Shown here piece after piece: positions 24,867 through 33,792 of a stretch of DNA of 37,378 nucleotides. Origin of the DNA: Hyphomicrobiales bacterium (GTDB taxonomy: Bacteria > Pseudomonadota > Alphaproteobacteria > Rhizobiales > OSC116). The DNA lies in contig NVUH01000023.1 in assembly GCA_002401855.1 (NCBI GenBank), forward strand, positions 1 to 37,378, read 5' to 3'. A program made the translations under genes and the position numbers. The notes under the pieces are model-generated. The model was given only the letters and a program-made list of their open reading frames with translations, did not search any database and had not been told where the DNA came from. Positions within the stretch are counted from its first letter, which is position 1, and every line of letters starts with the position of its first letter.

Positions 24867-26175
24867 TTACCTTCACATCATGGCCAACTATGGGCGTAAT
24901 TTCCATTCGTTTGGGCAAAACCAACAAAACCAAACCCGCAATAATCACAATCACCCCGCCCAACTGCCAAGCCGCTGCAATGCCAAATTGTTCTGCAATA
25001 TAACCCAAGCTTACTATACCCAGCAAGCCACCCAATTGCCCGATAACCGATTGTAATGATAATAAAGTCGAGCGTTTATTGTCAGGCACATAATCGTGAA
25101 ACAGGCTTTCCCTAGGCGCGTTCTGTGCGCCCAATATGCTATTAAGTGCAAACAGTGCCACAATAAAAATAAAAATATTGTTGGTCAGCGACAGATTGAT
25201 GAAAAGCAGCCCAGAAAGCACCACTAAAAACGTCAATGCTTTGGCATTATGGCCTTTAAATACATTCACCACAGGTTCAGAAAAAGCCGCGCCGATGGCC
25301 ATCGAAAAGAAATATACCCCGCTAATAATGCCAATGAAAACCACAGCAAATTCACTATCAATCATCGGCTTGGCAAACGGAATCCAAAAAGTTTCGAGTG
25401 TAAATAAAGCAGCACTTGCCAGCCCTATTGATACCAAAAGAACTGACACAATTTGATGCCCAGCCGCATAATGGAACGAGTCTTTAATCATCAAGGGCAC
25501 ATTGGCAAAGCTCGATTTTATCACCTGTCGATTGAGCGGATGACGGTCTTCTTTAATGAGCGCAAGGTTGAAAAACAGCACAAATAATGTAATGGCTAGC
25601 TCCCCCATAAGTGGCGCATCATAAATACCAAACCCATATACCGCGAGTTTGGGGCCAAAATAATCAGCCATAAAACCGCCCGCAATGGCGCCAATTGCAA
25701 GCCCCGTCGCGCCTGCAAAATGCATTTTCGCCAATATCGGCACAGTGCCAAAACGTGGCGCTAACCTGTTAAACGTCTCTATATACCAAGCGTCCATAGT
25801 GCCAGAACTGAGCGCGCGGCCAAGGCCATACAAAGCAAAACTTATAAGGGCAGAGGTGTAAGATTGATAGATGAGCAGCACCAAAACACTGACTATATTG
25901 GCAAACAGCGAGGCGATGAAAACGGGCTTACGGCCAATGCCATCAGCCAAGCCACCAAGTGGCAGTTCACACAATAATGTTGCAGCCGAATAAATGCCCA
26001 TTAAAATGGCAATGTCGAACAAGTTATAGCCGCGCTCTTGCAACAATAATACTAAAATAACCATGGTGATGCCCACGGCACCTAAAGTAAAAAACTGATG
26101 AACTTGAAACAGCCGCACATGCTTTCGCGCGGCTTCAGGCAGGGTTTTAAATTTATATTTCACTTGCTTTTGCAT
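24853..26175 (-). CDS. MFS transporter, first of three tandem paralogues
   Basis: A 440-residue twelve-helix transporter leading the operon. LPLGGLADGIGRKPVF, ALSSGTMDAWYIETFNRLAP, FWIPFAKPMI and DNKRSTLLSLQSVIGQLGG are shared with the middle copy. The start at 26175 has no good ribosome site, although a perfect 14-base palindrome lies 20 bases upstream in the 72-base divergent gap to the Nudix gene. Substrate unknown. The three paralogues could carry related substrates or form parts of one export route. Confidence 0.88.
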   Translation of the reverse strand: MQKQVKYKFKTLPEAARKHVRLFQVHQFFTLGAVGITMVILVLLLQERGYNLFDIAILMGIYSAATLLCELPLGGLADGIGRKPVFIASLFANIVSVLVLLIYQSYTSALISFALYGLGRALSSGTMDAWYIETFNRLAPRFGTVPILAKMHFAGATGLAIGAIAGGFMADYFGPKLAVYGFGIYDAPLMGELAITLFVLFFNLALIKEDRHPLNRQVIKSSFANVPLMIKDSFHYAAGHQIVSVLLVSIGLASAALFTLETFWIPFAKPMIDSEFAVVFIGIISGVYFFSMAIGAAFSEPVVNVFKGHNAKALTFLVVLSGLLFINLSLTNNIFIFIVALFALNSILGAQNAPRESLFHDYVPDNKRSTLLSLQSVIGQLGGLLGIVSLGYIAEQFGIAAAWQLGGVIVIIAGLVLLVLPKRMEITPIVGHDVKVNDEN

Positions 26176-26195
26176 GGGGAATCGATGTTTTATGA

Positions 26196-26209
26196 ATAAA
26201 ATATTTTAT
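26196..26209. promoter_or_regulatory. Perfect 14-base palindrome between divergent operons
   Basis: ATAAAATATTTTAT is its own reverse complement and lies midway in the 72-base gap between the MFS operon (minus) and the Nudix gene (plus). That is the right place for a site controlling both. Its pure A/T content weakens the case. Confidence 0.35.
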
Positions 26210-26247
26210 CACCTTAATACTATCTTTTAGCTTAGCAAGGCAAAGTT

Positions 26248-26778
26248 ATGCGCGTTCGGAAATCAGTCAGATTGCTTATTTTAAATGACAAAAATGAAAC
26301 ACTTTTAAGCCGCTATGAAGGCTTGGATATTTACGAGCCTGGCTTTGGTCGCTTGGATAGCCATTGGGAAACCATCGGTGGTGGTATTGATGAAGGTGAG
26401 ACATTACTCGAAGCTGCAATGCGTGAAGCCTACGAGGAATCGGGCCTGACGACCGATGACATAAATGTCGGCCCCATCATCTGGCAAGGTCAAAATGAAG
26501 TTGTATATAATGGCAAACATCGCACCGCGCACCATACCTATATGCTGGCACATATGAAGCGCGAAATAGCGGCTGATGACATTATACCCCAAGGTCTGAC
26601 CGAAGAGGAATTAGGCTTTATGGTTGGGTTTAAATGGTGGTCGGCCGACGAGCTTAAAATCACCACAGAAAATATCATTCCACCAGCGTTACGAGTTGAA
26701 TTGCCCAAAATCATCAAAGGCGACATTCCCACATCACCGCTTACATTGGACACGGCATTTGGTGATGGGAGCATTTGA
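26248..26778 (+). CDS. Nudix hydrolase
   Basis: The 176-residue protein has a complete Nudix box: G45, E51, R59, E60, E63, E64, G66 and L67 match Gx5Ex7REUxEExGU, which binds the metal and hydrolyses a nucleoside diphosphate linked to another group. RVRKSVRLLILND at the start is the usual first strand. Substrate unknown (nucleotide sugars, NADH, dinucleotides and mutagenic nucleotides are all possible). Its TGA overlaps the ATG of the next gene by one base, so the two are translationally coupled. It is divergent from the MFS operon. Confidence 0.88.
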   Translation: MRVRKSVRLLILNDKNETLLSRYEGLDIYEPGFGRLDSHWETIGGGIDEGETLLEAAMREAYEESGLTTDDINVGPIIWQGQNEVVYNGKHRTAHHTYMLAHMKREIAADDIIPQGLTEEELGFMVGFKWWSADELKITTENIIPPALRVELPKIIKGDIPTSPLTLDTAFGDGSI

Positions 26779-27332
26779 TGCCCATATTTGCTTTAACAGG
26801 TGCCTCTGGCGCTGGCAAATCCACAATCATTGCAGAGTTAAAGCGTCGTGGTTTCAACACACAGCAGGAAATTGGCCGTGAGCTCGTGCGTGAGCAACTT
26901 GCACAAAATGGCAAAACTTTACCATGGTTAGATATGGCTGCGTTTCGCGAATTACTATTTCACCGCTCGCTGGCATTGTTCGATCAACTATATAATGACA
27001 ACGGCGTGTGTTTTTTCGACCGCAGCTTTATCGATGCCATTGCAAGTTTTAGAGTGACCAACGAGGCCGTACCACAGCAATATTTAGCTGCTGCGAAGGC
27101 GCGCCAATTTGCCAATCCAATTTTAATCTGCACACCTTGGTCAGAAATTTATCAGCAAGATGCTGAGCGCAAGCACAAATTTGAATATGCCTTAAAAGAC
27201 CATCAAGCCAACATCGAGACATATCAAGATTTTGGCTATAATTTTCTCAAAATTCCACAACTTCCGGTTAAAAAGCGTGTAGATTTTATTCTGTCTAACC
27301 AGATGATAAAACAGGCGTTAGCTGACACTTAA
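26778..27332 (+). CDS. P-loop NTPase of the AAA_28 / NadR-kinase-like type
   Basis: A small 184-residue P-loop protein: GASGAGKS at residues 8-15 is the Walker A motif, and CFFDRSFIDAIASF around residue 75 carries the Walker B-like Asp and Arg seen in kinases of this group. I start it at the ATG that overlaps the Nudix stop (TGATG) rather than at the TTG three bases earlier. Relatives phosphorylate nucleosides or other small molecules; the substrate is not known. Pairing with a Nudix hydrolase suggests nucleotide salvage or housecleaning. It ends four bases from the convergent acyltransferase gene. Confidence 0.8.
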   Translation: MPIFALTGASGAGKSTIIAELKRRGFNTQQEIGRELVREQLAQNGKTLPWLDMAAFRELLFHRSLALFDQLYNDNGVCFFDRSFIDAIASFRVTNEAVPQQYLAAAKARQFANPILICTPWSEIYQQDAERKHKFEYALKDHQANIETYQDFGYNFLKIPQLPVKKRVDFILSNQMIKQALADT

Positions 27333-27336
27333 ACCA

Positions 27337-28503
27337 CTATTCTGCAGGTGTAGCTTGAGTTTTTTGCTTCTTAGCTGCAAAGCCGTTAATCCATTTTTGC
27401 CCTTTAAGCTCAATATATTTATAAGTCAACGCCGATACACCCAAAGTAACCGCCAAATAACCCAGCGCCAATAAATCATTAAATGCCATATCGCCAAAAT
27501 CAACCACAAATTTAACATCGCCAAAGAACATTATTTCATGCTTAAGGCTGACTTTAAATACTTTTTCAAACACGACGATGAATGACATCACAATTTGAAT
27601 CAGCAAAAAATGCGTTAGATATATAGAATAACTCCATTTGCCCAGCACGTTAATTGGTTTAATTTTCATCAATTGAGACAATGCACCACCTTCATAAGCA
27701 AAGATAATAATGGTGAAGGCAAACACACTCGGTGCCAACATATTCAACGCGGTTTTGGATTGGAAAGTCACAAAATAGGCCACTAAAACAACTGCCAAAA
27801 CCTCAAACAAAGTCGCATATTGTAATTCCCTCTCACTATTTTTGCTGATTTTCATATAAATACCATAGGCAATCGAACCAGAGAAAAACCCCATAACACA
27901 GCGGAAAAAGCCAAAATCATAAGCCCAATCAATATACATGCCATTGTCTTTGCTAATATAAATAAGCACAGCGGCAGATAGTCCAACCACCAATATACAA
28001 GCCGCATACCAGATTTTCTTAACCGTCACCGCCAGCAGCGCAAACACCATATAGGTATAAAATTCAACACTGATACTCCAACTCGGCAAGTTCCAAGTAT
28101 TAGTATCATGCAAGCCCATACTATGCAGAAAAAACATATTGCTAAAAATCGCCTCAATGCTGGTACGGTGATCAAAAATCTCACGCGGCGAGTCAATGCC
28201 CGCTTTGGTCGCGCCTAAAAGCAAAATTTCATATCCAATCAGCATGATCAACATAAACACATGCAACGGCCACAAACGCGCCACCCGCCTGATCATAAAC
28301 CCCATCAGATCGCTAATTTTATTGACCCTGTTAAAATAACTATGCGTAATCACAAAACCCGACAATACAAAGAAAAAATCAACCGCCATATAAGTGCCAT
28401 GCATAAAATCACTGCCACTAAAATGGAACAATACAGGTAAATGATAAAGGGTGATGAGCACGGCGCAAACGCCACGCCAACTGTCTAAGGCTAAAAACCG
28501 CAT
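27337..28503 (-). CDS. Acyltransferase 3 family membrane protein (OafA/YrhL type)
   Basis: An integral membrane O-acyltransferase with about ten helices. The N-terminus MRFLALDSWRGVCAVLITLYH has the conserved catalytic-type His, and FFFVLSGFVITHSYFNR is the second family motif; SWSISVEFYTYMVFALL is the third. Such enzymes acetylate sugars of surface polysaccharides or other envelope molecules using acyl-CoA. I place the start at 28503 because GAGAG lies six bases upstream and the family begins this way; an ATG at 28536 would add 11 residues. It follows the helicase gene by 72 bases on the same strand. No polysaccharide locus is adjacent. Confidence 0.88.
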   Translation of the reverse strand: MRFLALDSWRGVCAVLITLYHLPVLFHFSGSDFMHGTYMAVDFFFVLSGFVITHSYFNRVNKISDLMGFMIRRVARLWPLHVFMLIMLIGYEILLLGATKAGIDSPREIFDHRTSIEAIFSNMFFLHSMGLHDTNTWNLPSWSISVEFYTYMVFALLAVTVKKIWYAACILVVGLSAAVLIYISKDNGMYIDWAYDFGFFRCVMGFFSGSIAYGIYMKISKNSERELQYATLFEVLAVVLVAYFVTFQSKTALNMLAPSVFAFTIIIFAYEGGALSQLMKIKPINVLGKWSYSIYLTHFLLIQIVMSFIVVFEKVFKVSLKHEIMFFGDVKFVVDFGDMAFNDLLALGYLAVTLGVSALTYKYIELKGQKWINGFAAKKQKTQATPAE

Positions 28504-28575
28504 AAAAACTCTCACTAATAATAAATTCAAGTTCACTTTAGCGGCAATTTCTAATTTTTCCGTTAAATTCCGTAG

Positions 28576-31569
28576 TTAATTCAAGTCTTTATTTTGCGAC
28601 AATTTAATAGCAATTAGCCTAACCGCCTCTTTCAAACCAATTTTATGCACCGTCACATCTTTGGGAAAAGCCGTTTGCAATCGCGTCGGCATGCGCTTGT
28701 CGAGCATCACAAAAACCCCCTTGTCATCGGCACGGCGGATCAGCCGCCCAAACGCCTGCTTTAACTTAAACCGCGTCATCATATCTGCATATTGGTTGCC
28801 GCCAAATTCCGCCTTACGCGCGCGCTCCAAAATAGACGGCCGCAACCAAGGCACACGATCATAAACCAGCAAACGCAGGCTGGCGCCAGGCACATCCACA
28901 CCATCACGCACCGCATCAGTGCCTAATAAACAACTGTTTTTATTGGCACGAAACATATCAATCAACGTACCGATATCCAACGGGTCAACATGTTGCGCAT
29001 AAAGCTGAATGTCTTTTTCACTCATCGGCAATATCAACCGATCATAGGTTTGCCGCAAACGCGATATGGCAGTGAACAAACCAAGCCCGCCACCACCCGC
29101 AGCAATAAACAAAGCCTGCATCGCAGCCGCCACCTGTTCAGGGTTGTCCCGATTAATGTCTTGAATGATAATAATGTCAGTATTTTTCGCATAATCAAAC
29201 GGCGAGTCACAAGAAAATCGATATGCAGGCACAGGCAAATGGCTCGCCCCCGTACGACTTTCAGCACTTCGCCAATCAAGCAAATTATTATTGTCAGAAG
29301 TCAAGTTGACCATATTATTGTCAATGGCGGTAATGTCATCAATATGGTCACGCAAAGTCGCCGAGGTAATCAGCGCTCCATCAGTTTCAGACAATATATA
29401 TTTAGCCAACGGCTTGCTCGGGTCGATATAATGCCGATACATACCCACATCAAAATCCTTGCCAAACCGCCGGTGAATGTGAAACCAATCCACAAAATCA
29501 GGATGATATTGCCCCACAACTTCAATCACCTTGGCGTTAACCTCAAGCTGTTTCAACATCTCAATCCACATCGGAATTTGCATAATCGAGCGCCGTTCAA
29601 TACCCGTAATCGCCGCCTCAAGCTTGGCCTTTTGCGCAGGCTCCAAATTCTCCGCCTCATCAACCAATTTCCGCGAAAGCCGATTGCACAAAGCCTTAAG
29701 CGGCATCACAATCGCAGTCAACGCATCACGCAAATTATCTGCCGCTTCTAACACCCCGTCAATTAGAGGATAGCAATCCACCTCTAAATCATAACTATGG
29801 TTAGCTTTAGCACGAGCATAAACTTGCCCCCGCAACACACCCAAAAACGCCTCAGCAGGCCCTTCGGCCATATTCTCACTCAGCCGCGCATTCCAGCGCG
29901 GTGCAGGCAATTTCATCGCATTGTGCAACACATCGGCCAAAGCCTCCATACCACTATCATCTTCATAAATCAGCTCTTCAAGTCGCGATTTCAACCCGCG
30001 TGTTCGCCCACCAGACATGCCAGTTTCAGCCCCGCGCAACCAACGGCGCAATTCAGCCATTTCAAGCCCCGTCAAATGCGCTGCAAAACAACTATCCGCC
30101 GCATCAAACAAATGATGTCCCTCATCAAATACCAACCGTGGCCGTTGCGGTTCAACCTCTTCACCATCAACCATTTGCACCAGCTGCGGTTTGGCGCTGT
30201 TATGCTGCTTCATAAAGCCGTCATAAGCTAAAGTATGCATCACCAAAGCATGGTTGCTAATCACCAATTCAGCACGGTTGGCACGGCGCTTGCTTTTTTC
30301 AATATAACATTTGCCATAATGCGGGCACGCACCATGAATGCATTCCCCGCGCGTATCAGTCAGGTTAACACTCAAACGGTTAGCCCCATCCTGCGCCCGA
30401 TGGGTCAGCAAAGGCAATAGCCAACTCGGCAAATCCCCCCCAACCATATCACCATCTAACGTATTCATCCCCCAACGCGCCAACAACCCCGCCACCACGG
30501 CCTGCGCACCTTTTTGGTGAATCGCCTTACCCGCCCATTCCTCAAAATTCAACAGGCACATATAATTCTCGCGCCCCTTGCGGATCACGGTCGAAGCCTG
30601 CTTAGATTGCTTATTCGGATAAATAAAATCAAGCTGCTGGTCAATTTGCCGCTGCAAAGCCTTGGTATAAGTCGAAATCTGCACCTTGCCGTCATTCTTC
30701 CGCGCCCATGCAAGGGCAGGCGCCAAATAACCAAATGTCTTGCCAATGCCAGTGCCCGCTTCGCCCAACACAATATGCGGATGTTGATCACTCTCACGAG
30801 CATTAAATGCCTTACTAGCCTCGGCCGCATATTTCTGCTGGCCTTCACGTATTTCGGCATCTTTACCCGTAAACCGCTTCAATAAATCCACAGCTTCCTT
30901 GGCCGAAACTTCCAAACTACCCGCAGGTGGCCGTGGCGCAAATTCTTCCCAATTCGGCAACCGCGCCCAAATATTCACCCCAGTGCTATCATGCGCCACT
31001 TCAGGCCGATCAGAAACTTCTGCCCCCATCTGCTCCAATATCGGCGCACCCCACACCCATCCAGCCAAATGCATAGCTTGCGCCAGTTGCCGCGCTTGCC
31101 GCGGGTCGCTAATGCCCGCTTTGTTAATCTGCTGCGGCGTGCAGCTATTCAGCATAATGCCCACCACTTCATGCAATTTTATCGCCTGCTCTTCCAAACT
31201 TTCAGAATTTTCAATGCCCAAAGCATCAAGCAACCCACCAATCGATGGCCGCACAAATACCGTCGGGTGAATAAACGCAAACAACTCCAGCACATCAAAA
31301 TGCGCCACATTAATCGCCGCCGTAAACAAACCATTGCCATTCTTGCTAGAAAACCGCGCCAACCGATCAATGGTAAACACACTATGCACCACCAAATGCG
31401 GCTTGGTTTTTAGTCGCATTAAGGCATCAAATGCATCCAAATTTTCAATGCTGCCATCTTCATCGATTAAGAGGGCTTTTATACCATTATTCAACATAAT
31501 CGGGCAGTTGCTAAGCGATGGTTTGGCCTCATCAGTCGGAGGCGAATTTGCAGGCTGGCTTTGGGGCAA
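28576..31569 (-). CDS. DinG/Rad3-type ATP-dependent DNA helicase
   Basis: A 997-residue XPD-like superfamily 2 helicase. Walker A is GEAGTGIGKT (about residues 268-277) and the DEAH box is DEGHH. The C-terminal motif VI is KQAFGRLIRR. Four cysteines that may bind the Fe-S cluster lie before the DEAH box (one in NYMCLLNFEEW, then CIHGACPHYGKC). The ~230-residue N-terminal region (KALLIDEDGSIENLDAF and VFTIDRLARFSSKNGNG) is an addition compared with E. coli DinG, and I do not recognise it as a complete exonuclease. It likely unwinds DNA in replication or repair. It is divergent from lysS. Confidence 0.88.
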   Translation of the reverse strand: MPQSQPANSPPTDEAKPSLSNCPIMLNNGIKALLIDEDGSIENLDAFDALMRLKTKPHLVVHSVFTIDRLARFSSKNGNGLFTAAINVAHFDVLELFAFIHPTVFVRPSIGGLLDALGIENSESLEEQAIKLHEVVGIMLNSCTPQQINKAGISDPRQARQLAQAMHLAGWVWGAPILEQMGAEVSDRPEVAHDSTGVNIWARLPNWEEFAPRPPAGSLEVSAKEAVDLLKRFTGKDAEIREGQQKYAAEASKAFNARESDQHPHIVLGEAGTGIGKTFGYLAPALAWARKNDGKVQISTYTKALQRQIDQQLDFIYPNKQSKQASTVIRKGRENYMCLLNFEEWAGKAIHQKGAQAVVAGLLARWGMNTLDGDMVGGDLPSWLLPLLTHRAQDGANRLSVNLTDTRGECIHGACPHYGKCYIEKSKRRANRAELVISNHALVMHTLAYDGFMKQHNSAKPQLVQMVDGEEVEPQRPRLVFDEGHHLFDAADSCFAAHLTGLEMAELRRWLRGAETGMSGGRTRGLKSRLEELIYEDDSGMEALADVLHNAMKLPAPRWNARLSENMAEGPAEAFLGVLRGQVYARAKANHSYDLEVDCYPLIDGVLEAADNLRDALTAIVMPLKALCNRLSRKLVDEAENLEPAQKAKLEAAITGIERRSIMQIPMWIEMLKQLEVNAKVIEVVGQYHPDFVDWFHIHRRFGKDFDVGMYRHYIDPSKPLAKYILSETDGALITSATLRDHIDDITAIDNNMVNLTSDNNNLLDWRSAESRTGASHLPVPAYRFSCDSPFDYAKNTDIIIIQDINRDNPEQVAAAMQALFIAAGGGGLGLFTAISRLRQTYDRLILPMSEKDIQLYAQHVDPLDIGTLIDMFRANKNSCLLGTDAVRDGVDVPGASLRLLVYDRVPWLRPSILERARKAEFGGNQYADMMTRFKLKQAFGRLIRRADDKGVFVMLDKRMPTRLQTAFPKDVTVHKIGLKEAVRLIAIKLSQNKDLN

Positions 31570-31737
31570 AACTGATTCTTTGTTTATCTTTTGTTCTGCT
31601 TAAACTATACTTAAACCGATTTAATGCAAACCATAAAATGCAAAATACACGTATAATGCGCTCAAAACCAATATTATATTGACTTTTGGGCTTTTTTTCA
31701 TGATGAAAGAGGTGAAATTAAACCTAAGGAGACAATC

Positions 31738-33351
31738 ATGTCTGACCTACAGCAAGAGCTTAAAAATGTCGCAAATGACAGCAAAGCATGGCCATATTTA
31801 GAGGCTAAAAACCTCATAAAACGTCTCGATAAGCTAGGTTCAGACAAGTCCAAACCCGTAGTTTTTCAAACCGGTTACGGCCCTTCAGGCCTGCCGCATA
31901 TCGGCACATTTGGCGAGGTGGCGCGTACCACAATGGTGCGCCATGCGTTCGAACTTTTAACTGGCCGCCCAACAAGATTAATATGCTTCTCAGATGATAT
32001 GGATGGTTTTCGCAAAGTCCCAACCAACCTGCCCAACCAAGACATGTTAGCCACCCAATTAGGCTTGCCGCTAACCCAAGTTAAAGACCCGTTCGGCACC
32101 AATAAAAGCTTCGCCGAACATAATAATCAACGCCTGCAAGAATTCCTCGACAGCTTCGGTTTTGATTATGAATTTATGAGCGCCACCCAATGCTACAAAT
32201 CAGGCATGATGGACAAAACTTTGCTGCTAATGTTAGCAAAATTCGATGACATCATGGCCATCATCCTGCCCACATTAGGCGAAGAACGCCGCGCCACCTA
32301 CAGCCCGTTCTTACCCATCTGCCCCCGCACAGGCATCGTATTGCAAGTGCCAGTGGTTAAGAAGGATTTAGCCGAAGGCACAATAACCTATAAAGACCCC
32401 GAAACAGCCGAGCTAGTCACACTACCCGTCACAGGTGGGGCTTGCAAAATGCAATGGAAAGCCGATTGGGCCATGCGCTGGGCAGCCTTAGGCGTTGATT
32501 ACGAAATGGCAGGTAAAGATTTAAGCGAGTCAGTCATCCTATCCTCCCGCATCGTCCGCGCCCTAGGCAAAACCCCACCCGTCGGTTTTTCTTATGAATT
32601 ATTCTTAGACGAAGAAGGCAAAAAAATCTCCAAATCCAAAGGCAATGGCCTCACCATGGAAGATTGGCTACGCTACGCCACGCCCGAAAGCCTGTCATAT
32701 TACATGTTCCAAAGCCCGCGCAAAGCCAAAAGACTATTTTTCGATGTCATCCCCAAAGCGGTTGATGAATATATCACATTTTTAGATAAATATGACGCTC
32801 AAGAGCCAAAAGATAAGCTAAGCAATGCCGCCTATCACGTGCATAACGGCAATCTACCCAAAGAAAACATGCCCATCAGCTTCGCGCTTTTGCTCAATCT
32901 TGTCAGCGTCGCCAATGTCGACGACAAAGCCACCCTATGGGGCTTTATTCGCAATTATGTCAAACCAATCGATGGCGTAGAAGCCAATGCCGAAACCTAT
33001 CCATTGCTCGATAGATTGATCAGCTACGCACTCACATATTACGAAGATTTTGTTAAACCCACCAAAAAATTCCGCACTCCAACCGACCAAGAACGCGCCG
33101 CCTTGGAAGACCTTGCCAAGCGTTTGGAAAAAATGCCAGAAGACTTAAGCCCCAGCGACATCATGACCGAAGTTTTTGCCGTCGGTAAAGAACATAATTT
33201 CGAAAACCTACGCGATTGGTTCAAGGCTCTATACGAGATTCTGCTCGGCCAAAGCCAAGGCCCGCGCTTTGGTGGTTTTGCGGCGCTTTACGGCATCAAA
33301 GCCACAAAAGCCCTCATCGAAAAGGCATTGTCTGGCGCAACCATGAGCTAG
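31738..33351 (+). CDS. lysS: Lysyl-tRNA synthetase, class I
   Basis: The 537-residue protein is the class I (archaeal-type) LysRS found in many alphaproteobacteria. The HIGH-type motif is in GPSGLPHIGTFGE (about residues 46-58) and the KMSKS-type motif in EGKKISKSKGNG (about 297-308). The helical C-terminal domain completes the usual length. It charges tRNA-Lys with lysine in the cytoplasm. AAGGAG at 31726-31731 is an ideal ribosome site. TATAAT at 31652-31657 may be its -10 box, but no good -35 box is at the right distance. No second lysS is visible here. Confidence 0.95.
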   Translation: MSDLQQELKNVANDSKAWPYLEAKNLIKRLDKLGSDKSKPVVFQTGYGPSGLPHIGTFGEVARTTMVRHAFELLTGRPTRLICFSDDMDGFRKVPTNLPNQDMLATQLGLPLTQVKDPFGTNKSFAEHNNQRLQEFLDSFGFDYEFMSATQCYKSGMMDKTLLLMLAKFDDIMAIILPTLGEERRATYSPFLPICPRTGIVLQVPVVKKDLAEGTITYKDPETAELVTLPVTGGACKMQWKADWAMRWAALGVDYEMAGKDLSESVILSSRIVRALGKTPPVGFSYELFLDEEGKKISKSKGNGLTMEDWLRYATPESLSYYMFQSPRKAKRLFFDVIPKAVDEYITFLDKYDAQEPKDKLSNAAYHVHNGNLPKENMPISFALLLNLVSVANVDDKATLWGFIRNYVKPIDGVEANAETYPLLDRLISYALTYYEDFVKPTKKFRTPTDQERAALEDLAKRLEKMPEDLSPSDIMTEVFAVGKEHNFENLRDWFKALYEILLGQSQGPRFGGFAALYGIKATKALIEKALSGATMS

Positions 33352-33450
33352 TCTAAATGCAATTGCGAGTTAATTTAAATATAGACAAGAACTAATTTAT
33401 ATGTAGATATGAGGTAAATCCAAATAACGGTCATATGTTAAGAGATTGCT

Positions 33451-33792
33451 ATGCCGCATTGCATCATTGAATATTCAAAAAATCTACAAAAATCAATTGA
33501 ACCATCGGCATTAATTTCGGTGGTTCACCAAGCCGCCATTGAGTGTGGCCTGTTCGAACCAGATGACATTCGCTCGCGTGCCGTGGCGTTTGACGATCAC
33601 CAAATCCGTGCCGATAAACACAGTTTCATACATGTGACTTTGCGTATAATGATCGGCCGCAGCACGGCGCAAAAACAACAACTGAGCCGCGAAATTATGG
33701 CAGCTCTTGAGACACTTAAACTGAGTTCAATCATATTTTCGGTTGAAATCTGCGACATTGACCAAACAACTTATACTAAAGTGACTTTATAA
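33451..33792 (+). CDS. 5-carboxymethyl-2-hydroxymuconate delta-isomerase-like tautomerase
   Basis: A 113-residue protein beginning MPHCIIEYSKNL, in which Pro2 becomes the N-terminal catalytic proline after Met removal, as in CHMI and the wider tautomerase superfamily. RIMIGRSTAQKQQLSREIM is the conserved mid-segment. Length fits CHMI. In homoprotocatechuate degradation it isomerises a muconate semialdehyde product, but no other gene of that pathway is present, so the real substrate is uncertain. Its TAA overlaps the ATG of the MATE gene by one base, so the pair is translationally coupled, an unusual pairing. Confidence 0.85.
   Translation: MPHCIIEYSKNLQKSIEPSALISVVHQAAIECGLFEPDDIRSRAVAFDDHQIRADKHSFIHVTLRIMIGRSTAQKQQLSREIMAALETLKLSSIIFSVEICDIDQTTYTKVTL

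Noticed and set aside
28990..29751. Long plus-strand frame of 253 codons opposite the helicase gene
   Set aside because: It is the antisense shadow of a well-conserved helicase; its product is rich in Arg, His, Gln and Asn without any domain, and it has no ribosome site.
33352..33450. Possible tRNA or small RNA after lysS
   Set aside because: The 99 bases are AT-rich with no cloverleaf arms or stable hairpin.
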